From Rosenbergiella epipactidis (GTDB taxonomy: Bacteria > Pseudomonadota > Gammaproteobacteria > Enterobacterales > Enterobacteriaceae), in the NCBI RefSeq assembly GCF_018494055.1, contig NZ_JABBFQ010000004.1, positions 209,304-273,303 on the forward strand: DNA of 64,000 bases, in the 5' to 3' direction. The stretch's first letter is position 1; each line of letters begins with the position of its first letter. Of the stretch, positions 27,625 through 36,590 are shown piece by piece. Under the pieces are notes generated by a model that worked only from the letters and a program-made list of their open reading frames with translations, made no database searches and was not told the DNA's origin. The position numbers and the translations under genes are program-made.

Positions 27625-29040
27625 TTATCGAGAGCGACGCTTAAAGAAGATAATACACCCTAGTAACACGATCACTATTCCGGCAATCCCGATATACACT
27701 AGGCGTGACGCATAGTGAATCACCCCATTACAGTTATCCACACCACTGATAGCTTGTTGTACTTGCCGAGCAGAGATCTGTGTTGAGGTATTGCCACCAA
27801 ACTGCTGCGTAACGTATTCAGCAACTTGGGCTAACTGCGCGGTCGTAAATTGCGTTCTAAACTCAGGCATAAACGCATGCCCCGAAGACGTATTTCGGTC
27901 GATCCCTTCTGCGATTGTCATAATAAGGTTGTTCGGCTGGCGGTTGTTTACCGCCGACGCCCCGACTAATGCTGGGTAAAAGTGCTGCGGATCTTGAGTG
28001 CCTTTCCCATCACTGCCATGACAGGTTGCACATGCGCCATTATAGAGTTGTGCGCCACTCATCGACTGGGTTTCGGTCAGGCCATGGGGATCCATTTTCA
28101 CGCCAGTTTCGGTGGAGAGCTGATCTGCACTCTTCCCGTGCTGCACCGTCTGATTTCTGGCCTCTCCTTGTATCGCCGATACGGATTTTATATAGCGAGC
28201 AATTGCCACTAAGTCATCATCATTCAGTTTAGAAAATGAGTTTTGTACCGCCGTGCCCATTTCTCCCCCGGCAATTGCCAGCCCGTGAACGGCACCGGTT
28301 TGTAAATAAGTCACTAATTGCTGCTCACTCCACTGACCAATACCCGCTTGCCGATCAGGGGTAATATTGGGCGCAATCCATCCAGCCAATTGACTACCTG
28401 AAAGAAATACATCCGCTTTTTCAGCCATTAGCGTGTTACGTGGAGTATGACACGTTGAGCAGTGGGTGAGTGTTTTGACTAGGTATCCACCACGCTCAAT
28501 ACTGCCAGCACTGGCGTCACTGCCCGACACCGGCGCCGAATTGAGATATAGCGCATTCCAGACACGCATCACTGGGCGAAAAGAGAATGGAAAGGGTAAT
28601 TCAGTCTGTGCCACCTGATGATCGACCGGTTTTACGGCCAACATTAAATAAGAATAAAGTGCTTGAAGATCACCATCCGACATTCCGGCAAATGCTGTAT
28701 AAGGCATAGCGGGATAGAGATAACGCCCTGTTGGAGCGATACCTTGGCGCATCACTGCTTTGAAGTCTGCCAACGAATAACGGCCGATCCCATACTGTAG
28801 AGAGGGAGTGATGTTAGAGGCATAAATCACTCCTATTGGCGATTGAATACCATATCCCCCCGCCAGAGGGTGTTCACTTTGCGTATCTCGGTGGCATGCC
28901 GCGCAGTCACCTGCTGTGGCCAAATACGCGCCGCGTGAGACTAATTCTGGCAATGCCTCTGTGGCAGTGGTCGAGGCATAAGTTAGCGAGGTTATACTGA
29001 AGGTTAATGCCAATCCAGTTAACAATGATTTCAACATCAA
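27625..29040 (-). CDS. Triheme cytochrome c subunit of FAD-dependent sugar/polyol dehydrogenase
   Basis: 471 residues. Signal peptide ending TYA (~22), three haem-attachment motifs CAACH (~46), CSTCH (~193) and CATCH (~338), and a C-terminal membrane anchor (IGIAGIVIVLLGCIIFF) followed by a basic tail. This is the subunit that passes electrons from the FAD subunit to ubiquinone on the periplasmic side of the inner membrane in gluconate 2-, 2-ketogluconate-, sorbitol- and fructose dehydrogenases. It overlaps the GMC subunit gene by four bases (ATGA), indicating translational coupling. The closest relative in the window is the broken copy at 19123-20640. Confidence 0.93.
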   Translation of the reverse strand: MMLKSLLTGLALTFSITSLTYASTTATEALPELVSRGAYLATAGDCAACHRDTQSEHPLAGGYGIQSPIGVIYASNITPSLQYGIGRYSLADFKAVMRQGIAPTGRYLYPAMPYTAFAGMSDGDLQALYSYLMLAVKPVDHQVAQTELPFPFSFRPVMRVWNALYLNSAPVSGSDASAGSIERGGYLVKTLTHCSTCHTPRNTLMAEKADVFLSGSQLAGWIAPNITPDRQAGIGQWSEQQLVTYLQTGAVHGLAIAGGEMGTAVQNSFSKLNDDDLVAIARYIKSVSAIQGEARNQTVQHGKSADQLSTETGVKMDPHGLTETQSMSGAQLYNGACATCHGSDGKGTQDPQHFYPALVGASAVNNRQPNNLIMTIAEGIDRNTSSGHAFMPEFRTQFTTAQLAQVAEYVTQQFGGNTSTQISARQVQQAISGVDNCNGVIHYASRLVYIGIAGIVIVLLGCIIFFKRRSR

Positions 29041-30629
29041 ATCTCCTTCAGCAGGGTATCAGCCAAGCGTAGTGCTAAAGCGATACCCGTCAGCGTTGGA
29101 TTCACAGTGGCTGAAGATGGCATGACCCCGGTAGTCGCAAGAAATAGATTAGAGTGATCCCAGCAGCGTAAGTCCTTATCCACGACTGAATCTTCAGCAT
29201 TGGCCCCCATAAGAGTGGTGCCCATAATATGGTATTGGTTACGCCAGCCGGTGGGAGCCTCAATCACCTCACCATTAAAGGCCTGCAAGAAATTCGCGAA
29301 ATCAAAATTAGCTTGGTCACGCATACCTCGCACATAGCTGTCGAGGTGATAGTTCACTGTCAACATAGGTAAACCGATAGCATCTTTTCGCGAATAATTA
29401 GGAACGACTCTATTAGCGGGATTCGGTAAGGTTTCACTCATAGTGCTGATATTCATAATCCGCGAGGCTCGGTCGCGAATCGCTTCATCGAGCCGTCGTC
29501 CCATCATGCCCTGTTTTAATAGTGGGACTGTAATATCCACATTGGGCACTAAATTACGCAGTGAATAACGGATTGCAGAGTACTTCGCTCGGCTGGGTTC
29601 ATCACGCCGATTAACAATTGACCCGTGTTGGACCGAACCTCTCCCGGTCCACAATGGCTCATCAGCAAGGAACGTCAAGCTTAGCCCAGTGTGGTCCATT
29701 AAATTACGCCCGACCTGATCAGAGCTATTAGCTAAGTCATTCATCAACAATAATTTCGGCGTTTCGAGTCCGTGTGCGGCAATGATAAATACCTTCGCCG
29801 TCAAACGTGTATCACGACCATCAGGCTTACGGTAATGCAGCGCAGTAATTTTACCATTGCCTGCTTTTTCGAGTTTAAACGCCACGCTCTCCGTACGCAG
29901 ATCGACACCTAGGGCGACAGCTTTATCAACATGCATATCGCCAGAATACATTGCACCAATCGGACAGATTGGCTCACAATTGTTATTACCTGCACAGGGA
30001 GGACGACCGTCGTAAGGTCGTGATACACGGCCGTGTGGCTCATGTACAACTTGATACCCTAATGGCCCCAGTTTTGCCTGCATTCGCTGCACCATATAAG
30101 GCTTCGCTTCAGGCGGTAAAGGATATTCTGCAGAGCGCGGGGGGTAATACCCTCTACCTTGACCACTTTGGTCTTCGGCTCCTGTTCCCACCACCCCCAC
30201 TTCTTGTTCAGCACGAAGGTACCAAGGCTCAAGCTGCTCATAACTGATCGGCCAATCGCGGCCTACGCCATAGACACTTTGCATTTTGAAGTCATTAGGG
30301 AGGAGCCGCCAGCAGGCTGAAGCCCAATGACGAGTACTGCCCCCCGCGACGCGTAAGTAGCTTGTAACGTAGTCAAAGTCATCATCACCCGTGGCATTGA
30401 TATAGCCATCTGTGTAAGAGTTAGGTGCCCATGGTAGGTTCGGGTAAGGTGCGCACCAGTTACGCTTACTAGCAATATTGCGATAATTTTCAACGACCTT
30501 CCAACGAGGCACATAAGGCCCCGCCTCGAGCATAATGACTGATTTCCCTGCTTTGGCAAGCTGGTAAGCGGCATTTGCGCCCAATGCGCCGGAACCGACA
30601 ATCACCACATCCGCATCAAATTGGCTCAT
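29037..30629 (-). CDS. FAD-dependent GMC large subunit of membrane sugar/polyol dehydrogenase
   Basis: 530 residues, catalytic subunit. FAD-binding VVIVGSGALGANAAYQLAKAG at the N-terminus and an ADP-contacting Glu in MLEAGPYVPR. The segment PYPNLPWAP ... YGVGRDWPISYEQLEPWY is shared with fructose dehydrogenase FdhL and 2-ketogluconate dehydrogenases. A Cys group CAGNNNCEPICPIG (~213-226) fits the 3Fe-4S cluster known for these enzymes. C-terminal GMC motif with catalytic His (YHIMGTTLMG) and Asn (VNPTLTG). No signal peptide of its own; it would be co-exported with the Tat-bearing small subunit. Exact sugar unknown. Confidence 0.93.
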   Translation of the reverse strand: MSQFDADVVIVGSGALGANAAYQLAKAGKSVIMLEAGPYVPRWKVVENYRNIASKRNWCAPYPNLPWAPNSYTDGYINATGDDDFDYVTSYLRVAGGSTRHWASACWRLLPNDFKMQSVYGVGRDWPISYEQLEPWYLRAEQEVGVVGTGAEDQSGQGRGYYPPRSAEYPLPPEAKPYMVQRMQAKLGPLGYQVVHEPHGRVSRPYDGRPPCAGNNNCEPICPIGAMYSGDMHVDKAVALGVDLRTESVAFKLEKAGNGKITALHYRKPDGRDTRLTAKVFIIAAHGLETPKLLLMNDLANSSDQVGRNLMDHTGLSLTFLADEPLWTGRGSVQHGSIVNRRDEPSRAKYSAIRYSLRNLVPNVDITVPLLKQGMMGRRLDEAIRDRASRIMNISTMSETLPNPANRVVPNYSRKDAIGLPMLTVNYHLDSYVRGMRDQANFDFANFLQAFNGEVIEAPTGWRNQYHIMGTTLMGANAEDSVVDKDLRCWDHSNLFLATTGVMPSSATVNPTLTGIALALRLADTLLKEI

Positions 30630-30644
30630 AGTTATCTCTTATTT

Positions 30645-31295
30645 TTATTGTGCTGCGAGCAATGCTTCAGCTTCGGTTAGGGTTTTCGCTTTCCCCTGAA
30701 CCATCAGCAACCAAGGCGCTCTTGGCGCTGGGATGCTGGAAGCCGGTTTAGGTGCCATTTCCCCCCACTCTCGGATATTGTCGGGCATATCTGGCGCGAT
30801 CACGCCATCAGGAACCTCAGCCCAATAATCACTTCCCGCTCGCGCATAGCTCGGTCTGATAGTGATATCGTGGGTCGGTTCATACATTAACGCCGATAAA
30901 AACGTGACAAATTCCGCATCGTCGGTTGCCTGAGTCGTCGAGGGATGCCCCGTAAAACCGAGGTACCAAGGAGAGATAATGGCCAAAGCCGTTTTAACAT
31001 CCTGATCGTCTAACTTGCCTACCAAATTTTGACGGTCGCTATCACTTAAGGTATTTAAGTGCGTAAAGAGGCGGGCTAATTGTTGAGGAAATTGCGCATC
31101 ATGCTTGATTAAAAGCGTCGAAAGCCGGTCCGCTACCGCAATGGGTAGGCCTCTACGACCAGTCAATAGCTCACTGGTCTTTAAGAGTTGCTCGACATAA
31201 GAGGAACTCACTGTATTTGCATTGACAGATTGCAAAGGAAAGAGCGCGATGGCTGAAGTGCCCACCATCAATTGTAGAAAATACCGTCTATTCAT
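30645..31295 (-). CDS. Tat-exported small (gamma) subunit of FAD sugar/polyol dehydrogenase
   Basis: 216 residues. Twin-arginine signal at the extreme N-terminus (MNRRYFLQLMVGTSAIALF...) with cleavage near VNA. The mature part has the sugar dehydrogenase/gluconate 2-dehydrogenase subunit 3 pattern: LLKTSELLTGRRGL, ALAIISPWYLGFTG, FLSALMYEPTHD and YARAGSDYWAEVP. Such subunits carry the catalytic subunit through the Tat system. Gaps are 12 bases to the gene upstream and 15 to the GMC gene downstream, so operon membership is clear. It is longer at the C-terminus than the broken copy at 18494-19090. Confidence 0.9.
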   Translation of the reverse strand: MNRRYFLQLMVGTSAIALFPLQSVNANTVSSSYVEQLLKTSELLTGRRGLPIAVADRLSTLLIKHDAQFPQQLARLFTHLNTLSDSDRQNLVGKLDDQDVKTALAIISPWYLGFTGHPSTTQATDDAEFVTFLSALMYEPTHDITIRPSYARAGSDYWAEVPDGVIAPDMPDNIREWGEMAPKPASSIPAPRAPWLLMVQGKAKTLTEAEALLAAQ

Positions 31296-31307
31296 AGCGC
31301 GACTCAG

Positions 31308-31784
31308 CTAGCCTGCGTCCAAGGCTGCAGCAGCAGCCTTGGACGCTTCACTGTCCACATTTCCGTCAGGCGTACTCACGCCTACAGCCCCGACGATTAC
31401 CCCGTCTAACGATAATGGCTCACCACCTAGCAGGGGGACCACAGCGGGATTCCCGAGCAACCCGACATTTCCCGCGGCTATTTTTTGCTGAAAAGTCGCG
31501 GTCGATACACCAAATGCGGCAGCACTGTGCGCTTTCTTTGGGGCGAGTTCGCTGTTCGCTAGCGTTGCGCCATCCAAGCGTTCGATAATGACCGGTAAGC
31601 CAGCATTATCGACGATAGCAATCACACCACCGAGATGGTGTCCCTTAATAATATTTTCCGCTTTATTCGCCACTTGACGGGATTGCGCATAGGTTAGTAC
31701 GGGTTGGCGAGTCACTGTCGTCGCAGCAAAAACAGAGCTGGACACTATCCCCAAGGAAACGATAACTAATGGTAAATATTTCAC
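31308..31784 (-). CDS. Secreted GlcG/HbpS family protein, copy 2
   Basis: 158 residues with a signal peptide ending VFA (~20). GlcG/HbpS fold motifs: GGVIAIVDNAGLPVIIERLDGA, KKAHSAAAFGVSTATFQQKI, and the C-terminal VPLLGGEPLSLDGVIVGAVGVSTPDGNVDSEASKAAA. Members bind haem, flavin-related or small carboxylate ligands; some assist extracytoplasmic redox enzymes. Lies 12 bases before the dehydrogenase small subunit in the same operon, which suggests a periplasmic helper for the enzyme or its cofactor. Paralogue of the next gene upstream. Confidence 0.88.
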   Translation of the reverse strand: MKYLPLVIVSLGIVSSSVFAATTVTRQPVLTYAQSRQVANKAENIIKGHHLGGVIAIVDNAGLPVIIERLDGATLANSELAPKKAHSAAAFGVSTATFQQKIAAGNVGLLGNPAVVPLLGGEPLSLDGVIVGAVGVSTPDGNVDSEASKAAAAALDAG

Positions 31785-31864
31785 GATAAATATTGCCTCA
31801 TACAGACAGAAGTTGCGTTGACACCAAGCCCTACCGAGGCTTGCTCGATACTTTCTCGGAACAA

Positions 31865-32335
31865 TTAATGAAAACTGTCGGCAGCCGCTTTCGCTATCGC
31901 AATTTCATTCGGGTTCGCGGAACCACTCACACCGACCGCACCGATTACAGTATTTTGGTATTTCACTGGGGAACCGCCACCCAAGGGTACAAGCCCTGGT
32001 AACGTTGCAATTGCCGGTTCTTTACCATTGGCGCGCTCCATATATTTATCTGTTGGGGTACGATAGAGCGCCGCAGCACGGCCTTTGAGGATCGAAGCGT
32101 CGATACAGCCTATTGGTGCGTTATCCATCCGCTTAAACGCTAACAATTGTCCGCCTTGATCGACCACCGCCACACACACCTTCGCATTCAGTGCATTAGC
32201 TTTCGCAACGGCCGCATTCACTAATTGGTCGGTATCGCTTACCGCTAAAAGGGTCTGCGTTAATGTGGCATGCGTACTAAGTGAAACCAATGCTCCGGTC
32301 ACTGCAAAGAGCGCAGATAAATAGATTTTTTTCAT
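31865..32335 (-). CDS. Secreted GlcG/HbpS family protein, copy 1
   Basis: 156 residues from the ATG at 32335, which has GAGG five bases upstream (an in-frame start four codons earlier has none). Signal peptide ending THA. Shares with its downstream paralogue the segments CVAVVDQGGQLLAFKRMDNA, LKGRAAALYRTPT and LVPLGGGSPVKYQNTVIGAVGVSGSANPNEIAIAKAA. Two Cys (in KVCVAVV and IGCIDAS) are extra relative to copy 2 and may form a disulfide. Between DoxX and the second copy in the same operon. Confidence 0.88.
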   Translation of the reverse strand: MKKIYLSALFAVTGALVSLSTHATLTQTLLAVSDTDQLVNAAVAKANALNAKVCVAVVDQGGQLLAFKRMDNAPIGCIDASILKGRAAALYRTPTDKYMERANGKEPAIATLPGLVPLGGGSPVKYQNTVIGAVGVSGSANPNEIAIAKAAADSFH

Positions 32336-32358
32336 AAGAAACCTCACTCATTAATATT

Positions 32359-32766
32359 TCAAATTCGAGTTTTTTTCTGATGGGAAGAAAAAAACCAATA
32401 ATCGAGGCTGAAACGTCCAGCGCCCTGTATGACTAAGAGAATAAATCCTGCAGCGCATGAAGCATTTTTCAGCCACACCATAAGATGTTGGTAACTCCAC
32501 CCCTGATAAAAAAGGATTGCCGCCAAGATAGAAAAAATGGCCATAAAAAATGCGGTAAAACGCGTTAAGAAACCTAATGCAATCGCGAGGCTTCCTCCGA
32601 CTTCGAGTAAAATAACGAGAGGGAGAAAAAAGGTTGGCACTTGATTGTGCGTCATTAAGGCTAGATTTTCTGAATAGTGAAAAAGCTTATCGATACCCGA
32701 AGTAAAAAAAAGTCCTACCGCTAAAATCCTTGCGATAACATAAAACAATGCTGTTGAGCTCTGCAT
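32359..32766 (-). CDS. DoxX family inner-membrane protein, first gene of the dehydrogenase operon
   Basis: 135 residues, four membrane helices. DoxX hallmarks: IARILAVGLFFTSGIDKLFHYSEN, LPLVILLEVGGSLAIALGFLTRFTAFFMA and the final VIQGAGRFSLDYW. It is 23 bases upstream of the GlcG-like gene and heads an apparent six-gene operon ending with cytochrome c. The position suggests a membrane partner in quinone-linked oxidation, or protection from it. Function unproven. Confidence 0.85.
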   Translation of the reverse strand: MQSSTALFYVIARILAVGLFFTSGIDKLFHYSENLALMTHNQVPTFFLPLVILLEVGGSLAIALGFLTRFTAFFMAIFSILAAILFYQGWSYQHLMVWLKNASCAAGFILLVIQGAGRFSLDYWFFSSHQKKTRI

Positions 32767-33282
32767 AGAGGCCTCATTTACTTATTATTGTTGTTAATAA
32801 ATCATCAAGAGAGGTTTTCATGAATGCTGAATTAATAATGGATAGCACTCCTAATTATTTATAATAATAAAATCCCACTCTACGCAACTGATAACTTTAC
32901 ATCGGGCGTTTTAACACACAACACTGGCAATAAAATCCGCTTAATACTTGTTTGATATCACATTTTCTTCAGCAATATTTTACTTACTCATCTGACTACT
33001 TTAAAAATAAAACCCACTAAAAATTAATAACATCAGTCAATTACAAGCAAATCATCATATTAATTATGACGAGCCATTCTTAATAAAAACCTCATTCCAT
33101 TCCTAAATGGAATAGATTGATAAAAAGGAGTCACTATATTGAAAGTTGTAGGCTGCCATAATCGCCTTGGACAGATAATAAGAATATTGACTTCAATAAT
33201 TAAAATTCCCCTTACTCCGAAAATGTATTTTCTACACGGGAATGAATGTTGAAAACCTTTAAAAACAAAGAAGGATGAAGCA
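32767..33282. other. Long AT-rich divergent intergenic region
   Basis: 516 bases between the DoxX operon (minus) and the CitMHS gene (plus). It holds a 20-base inverted repeat at 33094-33113 (listed separately). A tiny frame at 32820-32864 (MNAELIMDSTPNYL) has AGAGG five bases upstream and could be a leader peptide or chance. A 104-codon minus-strand frame at 33060-33374 overlaps the CitMHS start and does not look coding. Confidence 0.4.
33094..33113. promoter_or_regulatory. Perfect inverted repeat, candidate operator for the CitMHS gene
   Basis: ATTCCATT (33094-33101), CCTA, AATGGAAT (33106-33113), about 170 bases upstream of the transporter start. Short loop, AT-rich stem and no T run argue for a protein-binding site rather than a terminator. 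The binding protein is unknown; the LysR gene just downstream of the transporter is one candidate. Confidence 0.35.
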
Positions 33283-34575
33283 ATGCTGATTGTACTGAGT
33301 GTTCTAATGTTGCTCTGTTTTGTCGTATGTTTGATGACAAAACGCTTATCAGCGTTAACTGCGTTGATCATCATTCCGACAATTTTTGCTCTATTTGGAG
33401 GCTTCTATGCTCAAGCGGGTAAATTCGTTATTGAAGGACTCCGTACGGTTGCCCCTAATGGAATTATGATCATTTTTGCCATGCTTTATTTTATGGTTAT
33501 GACTGATGCAGGGATGTTCGACCCTCTGGTAAACCGTATCGTAAAAGCGACAAAAGGCGACCCAGTACGGATCTTTATGGGGACGGTATTACTAGCCTTC
33601 ATTGTGGCCTTAGATGGTGATGGTGCGACAATCTATATCATTGTACTTTCAGCATTTTTACCTATATATAAACGCTTAGGTCTCTCTTTACCTATGGTGT
33701 GCTGCTTACTGCTTCAAGTTTCTGGTTTAGGGAATATGGTGCCTTGGGGCGGGCCTACCGCTCGAGCGGCAACCGCGATGCACGCTGAAATTAGTGATTT
33801 CTTTGTTCCAATGCTTCCTGCTCTGGCTGCGTGTGTCATTTGGACATTTATCCTCGCATGGATATTTGGTCGCCGTGAACGCGAGCGTCTTGCTAATACC
33901 CCCGCCGCCGCACTTTCCGATATTTACCAACAGGGACAAGAAAGAAGTCGTGGGCGTATCACCTTCTATTTTAACTGGGTGCTTACGGTCGGTTTAATCA
34001 TTGCGCTTTGTACCGAGGTATTACCCCTAAGCTATCTTTTTATGTTGGCAGCCTGTATTGCTTTGATCGTTAACTTTCCTAACATTACCACGCAGAAAGA
34101 GCAGATTGAGAAACATGCGCCACCGATTCTGGCAGTCTGCAGCTTAATCTTTGCTGCAGGTGTTTTTACTGGATTATTAACAGGAACTGGCATGGTCGAT
34201 GCGGTCGGATCAGCGTTATTACAGGTTATTCCAGACTCATTAGGTCCTTTCATGGCCCCAGTTACGGCACTGATCAGTATCCCTATGACTTGGTTGGTCT
34301 CTAACGACGTATTCTACTTCGGCGTGTTACCCGTATTAGCCGATACGGCGCAACACCACGGTATTACTGGCTTAGAGATTGCACGAGCATCCTTAGTCGG
34401 ACAACCTGTTCATATTTTAAGTCCCTTGGTGGCATCGACCTATCTCGTGGTGAGTATGTTGAAATTAGATTATGCAGAGAACCAGAAATATACATTGAAA
34501 TGGTCACTGGTTAACTGCCTTATTCTATTTGTAGTCAGCCTATTGCTCGGTATTTTTCCTCTCTATAGTGCTTAA
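33283..34575 (+). CDS. CitMHS family carboxylate transporter
   Basis: 430 residues with about 11-12 membrane segments. CitMHS features: MLIVLSVLMLLCFVVCLMTKRLSALTALIIIP, the FVALDGDGATIYII-type motif (here IVALDGDGATIYIIVLSAFLP), SGLGNMVPWGGPTARAATAMH near 150, and WLVSNDVFYFGVLPVLADTA near 340. Family members take up citrate complexed with Mg2+ or Ca2+; related ones take other polycarboxylates. GAAGGATG precedes the ATG. The neighbours (LysR, hydroxyacid dehydrogenase, aldolase) suggest a hydroxylated di- or tricarboxylate. Confidence 0.88.
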   Translation: MLIVLSVLMLLCFVVCLMTKRLSALTALIIIPTIFALFGGFYAQAGKFVIEGLRTVAPNGIMIIFAMLYFMVMTDAGMFDPLVNRIVKATKGDPVRIFMGTVLLAFIVALDGDGATIYIIVLSAFLPIYKRLGLSLPMVCCLLLQVSGLGNMVPWGGPTARAATAMHAEISDFFVPMLPALAACVIWTFILAWIFGRRERERLANTPAAALSDIYQQGQERSRGRITFYFNWVLTVGLIIALCTEVLPLSYLFMLAACIALIVNFPNITTQKEQIEKHAPPILAVCSLIFAAGVFTGLLTGTGMVDAVGSALLQVIPDSLGPFMAPVTALISIPMTWLVSNDVFYFGVLPVLADTAQHHGITGLEIARASLVGQPVHILSPLVASTYLVVSMLKLDYAENQKYTLKWSLVNCLILFVVSLLLGIFPLYSA

Positions 34576-34582
34576 CCTTCGC

Positions 34583-34613
34583 CCAGACGCCGCTTTCTCG
34601 ATGAGGCGTCTGG
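34583..34613. terminator. Hairpin between convergent CitMHS and LysR genes
   Basis: CCAGACGCC (34583-34591), 13-base loop, GGCGTCTGG (34605-34613); perfect nine-base stem with only TTT after it. It overlaps the region just before the LysR stop codon. Probably a bidirectional, moderate terminator. Confidence 0.5.
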
Positions 34614-34615
34614 TT

Positions 34616-35509
34616 TCACTCCTGATAGACCCAGATTTTACTCGCAAGAGAAACAAACTTTCTGGCAATGGGGGATAACTCACTCAATGAATGATATTGC
34701 CAACCAAAAGTCCTAGGCATTACAACGAGAGGCATTGGGATCTCGACTAATCCAACTTGAGCTTTTGTCGCCTCTAAATAGCGCCGAGAAAGGAAGGTTA
34801 GGAGATGAGATTGCGCCACGACGGTGCGTAATGTCGCGATAGAATTTACCTCTATTTGGATCTTTGGTGCTTGATAGCCGCCAGAGATCAAGCGCTGCTC
34901 AAGCCATTGGCGCGTTGCCACATTCGTCGACGGTAATAACCAATTGTAGCGCGCCAGTGTTTCCGGTGTCGGATGCACACCGACTAACGGATGCTGGCGA
35001 CTTGCCGCAAGCACAACGGGATCGTCCAATAAAGGGCGGCATGAAAACTCATCATGCTCAGCGGGGAGAAACCCTAAAATCAGATCGAGGCGGTTTTCAC
35101 GAAGTAGGTTCTGTAAATAGTCATTCATCCCGACCTTAACATCGATGCGTACCTGTGGGGCGATTTTAAATAATTCATTCATTAAACTCGGGAGCATAAA
35201 TTCTGCGGCAGTCGCCGCCACACCTAGACGAATATAGCCAGCTTTGCCTTCGCACAGAGAATCCATTTCACGATGAGTGTCGTCAAGCGTACGTACTATT
35301 TTTTGAGCTCGATCACAAAGCAATAACCCTGCTTCCGTCAGTTTGATACCCCGGCCCACTTTCAATAGTAACGCTGTACCATAGATTTTTTCCAACCTCT
35401 GCACACACTTTGATAGAGCTGGCTGGGTAATTCCAAGGTTGACAGCTGCTCGCCCCAAATGGCCAGTTTCTTGTATTGCCAACAAATAGCGCAAATCTTT
35501 GAGGTCCAT
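34616..35509 (-). CDS. LysR family transcriptional regulator
   Basis: 297 residues. N-terminal winged HTH MDLKDLRYLLAIQETGHLGRAAVNLGITQPALSKCVQRLEKIYG is textbook LysR; the effector domain begins near 90 with GYIRLGVAATAAEFMLPSLM. Divergent from the D-2-hydroxyacid dehydrogenase gene (91-base gap) and convergent with the CitMHS gene, so it probably regulates both. An inverted repeat in the divergent gap (35523-35553) is a possible site. The co-inducer is likely the transported acid or its keto product. Confidence 0.92.
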   Translation of the reverse strand: MDLKDLRYLLAIQETGHLGRAAVNLGITQPALSKCVQRLEKIYGTALLLKVGRGIKLTEAGLLLCDRAQKIVRTLDDTHREMDSLCEGKAGYIRLGVAATAAEFMLPSLMNELFKIAPQVRIDVKVGMNDYLQNLLRENRLDLILGFLPAEHDEFSCRPLLDDPVVLAASRQHPLVGVHPTPETLARYNWLLPSTNVATRQWLEQRLISGGYQAPKIQIEVNSIATLRTVVAQSHLLTFLSRRYLEATKAQVGLVEIPMPLVVMPRTFGWQYHSLSELSPIARKFVSLASKIWVYQE

Positions 35510-35522
35510 TGATTCCTCACAG

Positions 35523-35553
35523 GAATTAATAAATAAGCTTGAGAAGTTAATTC
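35523..35553. promoter_or_regulatory. Inverted repeat in divergent LysR / dehydrogenase gap
   Basis: GAATTAA (35523-35529), 17 bases, TTAATTC (35547-35553). It lies centrally in the 91-base gap between the LysR gene and its divergent neighbour, where LysR regulators usually bind. The arms are AT-rich, so chance cannot be excluded. Confidence 0.35.
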
Positions 35554-35600
35554 TATCTTCTATCAGTGCCAGTATGTAAAAAACAATAGAGGGATGGGAT

Positions 35601-36590
35601 ATGGCTTATAAATTTCTAATGACAGCATCAACTCTTGGTGCTGCAGGTCAACAACTGTTAATCGATGCTGGCTGTCATGTCGACTACCTCACTGAGAGTC
35701 AAGATGCCAATGAAGTTGAACAGAAAATGGCCGCAACGGCTTACGATGCGGTGATTTCCCGCACCGTTACGCTTTCAGAACACGCTATCTCGGCCTGTCC
35801 TAGTTTAAAAGTAATTTGTAAGCATGGTGTCGGCGTCACTAATATTGATGTCAACGCAGCCACCCAACGCGGTATTCCCGTACTGACTACTCCCGCTACT
35901 AATGCACAGTCGGTCGCTGAGTTGACGATTGGCCTTATGCTTGCTGCCTCACGACATCTTCACTTTTTCCAACACGAAATTCTACAAAACCGCTGGACGC
36001 GAAGCAGTGTTGGAGCGGAACTGTATGGAAAACGTCTCGGTTTGGTGGGCTTCGGCGAAATTGGCCAACGCGTCGCACATATCGCCCAAGCTATCGGCAT
36101 GACCGTGAGTTTTTTTGATCCGGGACTCCCTGACGATGCTCAGCACCCAAATATTACTCGCCTGCATCAGTTTGAGGACCTACTCCCCGTTAGCGACGTA
36201 CTTAGCCTGCATTGTCCGGTCAATCATGCCACCCGGAAAATGCTTAATCAGGCAACATTAGCTCGTTTACCTCAACAAGCTGTCGTCATTAATACTTCAA
36301 GAGGGGAATTAATCGATGAGAGTGCCTTGATTGCAGCACTTCACAGCGGTGCTGTGGCTGCCGCAGGATTAGATACTTTTGCAGTTGAACCGCTACCCGC
36401 TGATCACCCTTTTAGAACCTTTAAGAATCTTATTCTTACTCCACATATCGGAGGTTCGACTCAAGCTGCGTTAGATGCCGTTGCTTGTTCAGCGGCTCAG
36501 CAATGCCTGACATATCTCGATCAGCAGACATTTGCCCCTCGCGCTTGTATAAACCCCGATTTCCAAAAAAATAAGGAATTTACTTTATGA
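35601..36590 (+). CDS. D-isomer-specific 2-hydroxyacid dehydrogenase
   Basis: 329 residues, NAD(P)-dependent, phosphoglycerate dehydrogenase-like. Substrate-domain strand LKVICKHGVGVTNIDVNAATQRGIPV, Rossmann motif LGLVGFGEIGQRVAHIAQAIG (~146-166), and catalytic residues Arg in INTSRGELID (~235), Glu in FAVEPL (~264) and His in LTPHIGG (~283). Probably interconverts a D-2-hydroxy acid and its 2-keto acid in the cytosol. The last four bases overlap the downstream aldolase gene (ATGA), implying coupling, and the product could feed that enzyme. Confidence 0.9.
   Translation: MAYKFLMTASTLGAAGQQLLIDAGCHVDYLTESQDANEVEQKMAATAYDAVISRTVTLSEHAISACPSLKVICKHGVGVTNIDVNAATQRGIPVLTTPATNAQSVAELTIGLMLAASRHLHFFQHEILQNRWTRSSVGAELYGKRLGLVGFGEIGQRVAHIAQAIGMTVSFFDPGLPDDAQHPNITRLHQFEDLLPVSDVLSLHCPVNHATRKMLNQATLARLPQQAVVINTSRGELIDESALIAALHSGAVAAAGLDTFAVEPLPADHPFRTFKNLILTPHIGGSTQAALDAVACSAAQQCLTYLDQQTFAPRACINPDFQKNKEFTL

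Noticed and set aside
29951..30247. 98-codon plus-strand frame in the GMC gene
   Set aside because: Antisense to a well-supported catalytic subunit with FAD and Cys-cluster motifs.
33060..33374. 104-codon minus-strand frame
   Set aside because: Overlaps the start of the CitMHS gene, has no convincing ribosome binding site and no recognisable domain.
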